Below are positions 59,429-64,000 of a stretch of 64,000 nucleotides of DNA, in pieces. The first letter of the stretch is position 1. Every line of letters starts with the position of its first letter. Both the position numbers and the translations under genes were made by a program. This stretch comes from Collybiopsis luxurians FD-317 M1 (taxonomy: Eukaryota > Basidiomycota > Agaricomycetes > Agaricales > Omphalotaceae). The notes under the pieces are model-generated. The model was not told the origin of the DNA. It searched no databases and saw nothing but the letters and a program-made list of their open reading frames with translations. The stretch covers positions 186,001-250,000 of the forward strand of contig KN834781.1 in the NCBI GenBank assembly GCA_000827265.1, written 5' to 3'.

Positions 59429-59850
59429 TTAGGCAGGTCGCGTCTGGGATATCGAGGGAGCAAAAAACACTCTACAGAGAGCGAACCGAGCGAACACGAC
59501 CTCCTCGATAACGGGGCACATGTCTTCTACCACTTTGGACACTGCATCTCCTTGCTTCAGGTTGCCTTTGAAGTCCGCAAGAGGGCGTGTGCGCCCGATC
59601 AGGTGGTCCGAGTCTCGCAGAGGATCAACGTCCATTGCGTCGTCGTCGTTCACGCTGCGCTTGGAGGACGATGTAAAGAAACGTGCTGGGGTAGGTTGGG
59701 GGTTATGTTTTCGCGGTTCAACTTTGTCAAGCAGCATCTTAATATCGCTCTCTTCAGTGTGATCGTCATCATCATCAGGAGGGGTGGTGGGATTCTGTAC
59801 AACTTTAGCTGGGGACTGCGCTTGTTTCGATATGGATGGTTTTCAATCGA
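59429..59850 (-). pseudogene. Probable C-terminal fragment of Ku80 (end-joining protein)
   Basis: The minus-strand reading (DDDDDHTEESDIKMLLDKVE, PTPARFFTSSSKRS, DAMDVDPLRDSDHLIGRTRP, LADFKGNLKQGDAVSKVVED, MCPVIEEVV) resembles the linker and C-terminal helical domain of Agaricomycete Ku80, which binds DNA ends with Ku70. The von Willebrand-like and DNA-binding core of Ku is absent upstream, where another gene begins, and the tail diverges after VIEEVVF. So it seems a stray 3' fragment. The plus-strand frame at the same place (59378-59854) is longer but has no recognisable content. Assignment is by remembered family phrases, hence moderate. Confidence 0.45.
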
Positions 59851-60007
59851 GTAAAAGTGGCTCGTCGTCCTAGAAAATTCGCTCTGATTTTTCCTCTACA
59901 GCCAATCTGAGATCTGCGATTTGTCAAGTACATCATCAAGCGTAAATCCATTATATCACTTTGCCTAGCCTATATACACTATGTACATCATCACATTTTC
60001 CGCCCAA

Positions 60008-62497
60008 TCATACCGGCGGAGTGCATCCAAATGACGTTGCAGCGCCATTTTGAAACGTTTGTTGGACTGCTTTTCCAGATCCATACATGCCTGGAATACA
60101 TCAATCAGCCACTAGCTCGAGCGGGAGGAGGAGAACGCGGGGGGTGGGGAGGGGAAGGGGAAGAGGGGAAAGGAAACTCACCCAAAGCCGCCATCGTCAT
60201 GCTCGCCAAAAACAATATAAGGTTAAATGAGTTCATCAACCAGTTCCCAGTAAAGAATCCTCGTCTCCACCGGGACCAATCCCTCCATGTGTCGCCGGGA
60301 TCCTTCGAGGGCGTGCTCGGGTCAATCACCTCCCCGAACGCGAGCTTATCCTCCTCAGTCAAACCAGCCGCGGCAACTTTCATCTTGTACCCAAGCATCA
60401 GCAGAGGAGGGAAGCTGTACGAGAATTGCATGATGCAGATGGCCGCGACAATACCGGATACTGATGCAACTTGTGGAATGGCCGAACCGACGATGAAAGC
60501 TGGATTTGTAATACGTGATAAGCACTCGTGAATGCCGGTTGCAAATCTTTTTCATTCGCGACTTACCAAGGGCCCAGTATAAGATAACCATAACTGGAGG
60601 AGCGTATGTTAACAAGGTCATTGCATACATAAAAATAACACTCTTACAAGTCCAGATGAAGCGCCCACGTCGGCTAACAAGAGGCGGTCCTTTGAACCAG
60701 CCTTCGATGATACTGTAGTAAGCAACCTCTGTTCAAATAAAGTTCCGAGTATAAGAGAACCCATCTTGACAATCAAAATCATTCGGGAGAGAACTCAACT
60801 GATTCCAATGTTACCATACAATCCAGCGGCAATGATACCGGTGATCAAAGCAAGAACGTTGCCGACGTCCTGCCAGGATTGCTTGCTGACACCTTGGTAA
60901 GCCAGGGGGAGTGTGAATTGCCCTTGGAAGGAGTAGACGAAGAGGCCGTAGAGCAAGTACGCAGTGCAGATCAGCATTTGAGCGCAGACCTAGAGATTGT
61001 ACGTTATTGATAAGTAGGTAATCAGTCTCAGATCGACGTACCATTCCTTTCCAAAAGTCCATGGGCCTCCTCATCTCGGCCAAAAATTCGGGGAAGATCA
61101 TAGCCCCGCCATATGCGAACACCTGAAAGGATTCAAAAAGGCATGTAAGCTTGTATTCTCTTCCAAAAGGTGCAAATTTGCGTGAATGTCATGGCCATAA
61201 CTTGGGGTAGGGAGAGAGAATGCGAAAGGGGGAATTACCCTAAAGGCAACATGTGAGCATGGTACTTCCACCAGTGCATCAGTCAAAGGCTTACATTTGC
61301 ATGATACCGTTAACCTAGCGTAAGATCTCATGTCAGGATTTTCTTTTGAAGACAACAGATTCACAATCCAGACACACCTTATCGAAAAGAGGCAACGTTG
61401 TAAACTTTGCGGTCTGGACAGGTGCCGGGTCGAGACCGAAGGCCGCCTTTGCCGCCGCAAAGTTCGGAGGCGAATGGGCAACGAAACCCATGGAAGTAAA
61501 GATGATCGTCAAGTTAAGCCATACAGCCCTATCAACCGGTTATTCGTGAGTAAGGCAAGCATGTGAGTTTGGTATAACCTTACGAGTTTGCGAAAAATCC
61601 ATATTTCTGCAACGATCGGATCTGACCGAGGAACATGCCGACGAGAGCCCAGATCAATACTTCGATGGAGAAGCAGAAATCGTGATTCGCGGCAAGTTGT
61701 TCGAGCGATTGCCCGTTGGAAAGACAGATGACACCAACCTGCAGAAAGGGACGAATAGTCAGATAAAGAATCTACCTCTCAAAAAGGATAAGTCACCGAC
61801 GTTGATAATCAGTTGCAGGGATTGTAATGCCGTGCAAAGATGTTTAAATTCTTTTCCCAAGCAACGCTCTGCCAAATCGCCGTACGTCTTGATTGGAAAC
61901 TCGTGCGAGTCCAATCTACAAAAGAGTCTCCACAGCTGAAGCCCTGTGAAACAAGCAACGCCACCCACTATCAGTGCACTCACAGTCAGCATCATAAATC
62001 AAGTGACAAAAATTGTTCGATACGCACTGACTACATATAGGACAGCACCTGGAACATAACCGACCTGGGAAAAAGCAAAGGGCGCGTTGAAAGGCCCAAG
62101 GATATCCGTAGTAATGAGATAGAAGACGGAAACCCAGGTTGCCGTTCGGAGGGCTCGACGGGCTTGATCAAGTTCCCGTTCGTATTCGGTTTTCCTAGCG
62201 TGTGCAATTTCGCTATATACGAGCTGTTGAGTATTCAAACAAATGATTTCAATGGAATATTACAAACATTGGCGGTGCATCAGGCTTCGCTTCATTTGCG
62301 CGAGATACAGACGCGAATATGAGATAGTCCCTCAGAGTAGGTTTCTCGATGACTGAGTATGATGTCTTATTATCCTCGAGCAAAAAAGAAGCACTAAAAA
62401 ACTTACTCTGAACTGAATCCTGCTTGAGATCAGGGACAATTTCATGGTTAGAACCTCCTCCGCTAGACTTTTCGTCGCTGATGATTTTCTCCGACAT
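60008..62497 (-). CDS. Amino acid transporter, AAAP/Aa_trans family
   Basis: Integral membrane permease for amino acids, proton-coupled in characterised relatives; location (plasma membrane or vacuole) not determinable. About ten exons. N-terminus MSEKIISDEKSSGGGSNHEI (62497), then YEREL...RRALRTATWVSVFYLITTD (helix 1, near 62140), GPFNAPFAFSQVGYVPGAVL, RLDSHEFPIKTYGDLAERCL, LQSLQLIINV, IWALVGMFLGQIRSLQKYGF, MLICTAYLLYGLFVYSFQGQ, VLALITGIIAAGLYGNIGI, MTLLTYAPPVMVILYWALG, then a hydrophilic loop TEEDKLAFGEVIDPSTPSKD and FNLILFLASMTMAALG. The last exon gives MYGSGKAVQQTFQNGAATSF-GCTPPV with stop 60010-60008. The whole order matches fungal AAAP proteins. Confidence 0.9.
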
Positions 62498-64000
62498 CGT
62501 TGAGCTTGGAAGACGGGGAAGAAAGGGCGTTCACACAGGGAAGAACGGTTGCCGGCTGGGTAAGGTTCTTTAATACGCCTCGGCTTTTGACGGTTCACAG
62601 ATGCCCGATAAGCCTCTGATTGAAAACTATAATTAGGAAGGCAACAAGGAATCCGAGGAAGCACATGGTCACTTTGGTATACACTTGGAGTGTCCAGCTC
62701 CGTACCATTTTCAATTTGGCAGCCGGTGTTAAGTCGGAAGTCGGGAATCCCGCATGGCAGTCCGGAGAGAAATATGCGGTCTTGTTTGGTTGTTTCGCTC
62801 GTTGGATACCAGTCGACCAGGCCGGAAAGACAGAAAGCTTGTTCGGAGAATGGTCGCTCGAGAAAGTAAACGAAAATTATCTCCTCCGCCACTTTCTCAC
62901 GCAATCAAAGCAAACATCTACTAGCGCAGGGGCGGGCTGAATACTGTCTGTGCCATTCGAGACTATTCGGTGTAACAATGCAAATCGAGCTAGCTGAGCA
63001 TGAGGTCCCACGCCAGTTAAAAAAGGACCTCCATTCAAACTGGTGCCAGCTGGTGCCTTGTCCATTCTCTGGAATCGCGGATGAATGTGCAAGCGCGCAA
63101 CAGTCAGTACATGTCCTGAGAAAACAGTACCCTTTTCAGTAATCGATAAGTATCAAAGAATAGCATTCACCATTCTGATAGCTTATTTCGGCCTTCAAAT
63201 ATCTGACCAATAAGCAGGGGAGGGAAAGAAACCCTATAATATATTCGTCGAAGCAGCAACGCATACGATTTGTTGCATTCAATCGAGGATCTATTCCCTT
63301 GGCGTTCGCGTCGGACCACTGCGCTGGCACCTAGATTTACATTTCACAGCTTTGTGAGCGAGACCACGACATTTTTGGTGCATAGATCCATTTATACATT
63401 CAGCGACCGCAGCAGGAGATGCGAGAGCATTTAACGCTGAGAAATACCCCCCGTAAGTCCCACGGCATTAGTCCGAAGTTCTGTTAAGATAACGACCAAA
63501 GTTTTTGACTAGTTGCTAGTCAGCCTAGAAGTATATGTCTCCGAAGTCATCGATGATCGTGCATCTTGAGTATGTGCAGGAGTTCTAACAGCCGTTTCTG
63601 GCGACATCCATCTCCCGCTAGGGGTGCCGCAGAATGATGCGCTATTATAAGCATGTCATTCCAGATAAACCTAAAAACTCAGACCAGATGGTTCCTTGGG
63701 GTAGCTATAGATAGCAATGAAGCCCGGTAGCACGATAGGAAAGGCGTTCCGAGACTGTATGCTTGCGTCGCGGCATACTTACACATTTCTGGACAATTCG
63801 GGATGTTGAGGAAATCGCAGGGTACCAGATTGCAACCATTCAGGTCCGTTCCTGTCGAATGGGAAACGTTTCCGACTTCGACATATTAATTGTCGTGACG
63901 TATACGGTAAGTATGGCTGCAGGAGCAGGACAAGAGGGGTGTCATTGTGAAACCAATGCTTCATTGAATGTTTGAATTTGTACGAGTGTGATCTGTCCGA
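62498..64000. other. No supported gene (window end)
   Basis: The first few hundred bases should be the transporter's promoter. Short open frames such as 62620-62940 (plus) and 62904-62332 (minus) have no recognised content. A gene entering from the right cannot be excluded. Confidence 0.5.

Noticed and set aside
59378..59854. 158-residue plus-strand open frame
   Set aside because: It overlaps the Ku80-like minus-strand text, which has recognisable content; the plus frame has none.
62332..62904. 190-residue minus-strand frame
   Set aside because: It overlaps the transporter's first exon in another frame and extends into its promoter; no motif.

Overview
The window is nuclear DNA of a filamentous basidiomycete, almost certainly an Agaricomycete (mushroom-forming fungus). 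The evidence is many short introns (about 39-75 bp, GT..AG) and families typical of that class: a DUF6533 membrane protein, DUF6699 and DUF6589 proteins, a NACHT-WD40 receptor, a cerato-platanin and an F-box protein of the mushroom type. There is one assembly gap (2701-3267). No rRNA, tRNA or CRISPR array was recognised. All calls come from reading the sequence by eye; no database was searched.

The window has two halves. Positions 1 to about 33 kb are accessory, repeat-rich and decayed. From left to right they hold: a Helitron replicase/helicase pseudogene (minus strand, running off the left edge) split by a roughly 2-kb inverted-repeat element with its target-site duplication preserved; an intact medium-chain oxidoreductase gene (5789-7022); broken relatives of that gene (10205-10345 plus 14726-15140, and 21449-22660); a DUF6533 membrane-protein gene between the two pieces of one broken copy; and a 5.94-kb transposon-like element (15388-21326). 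That element has long terminal inverted repeats, a perfect 9-bp target-site duplication and two convergent decayed genes, a DUF6589 protein and a RecQ-like helicase. A large NACHT-WD40 immune-receptor-like gene with about 15 near-identical WD repeats (25997-30905) and a short relative of the 5.94-kb element (31438-31823) close this half.

From 34 to 64 kb the window is ordinary gene-dense chromosome: a zinc-finger-like/coiled-coil protein with an HPD motif, an unknown Ser/Pro-rich protein, an F-box protein, a secreted cerato-platanin, a diverged protein kinase, a Zn2Cys6 transcription factor, two DUF6699 proteins, calcipressin (calcineurin regulator), a CCDC124 homologue with a 12-nt microexon, a probable Ku80 C-terminal fragment and an amino-acid/auxin-permease family transporter. 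These genes do not form an obvious pathway cluster.

The most interesting object is the 15388-21326 element. Both genes start within about 15 bp of the inner ends of the inverted repeats, so the repeats double as promoters, and the pairing of a DUF6589 protein with a RecQ-like helicase inside one target-duplicating unit suggests a little-described class of DNA transposon. Decay in the left half is dominated by C:G to T:A transitions, consistent with cytosine methylation or an RIP-like process.
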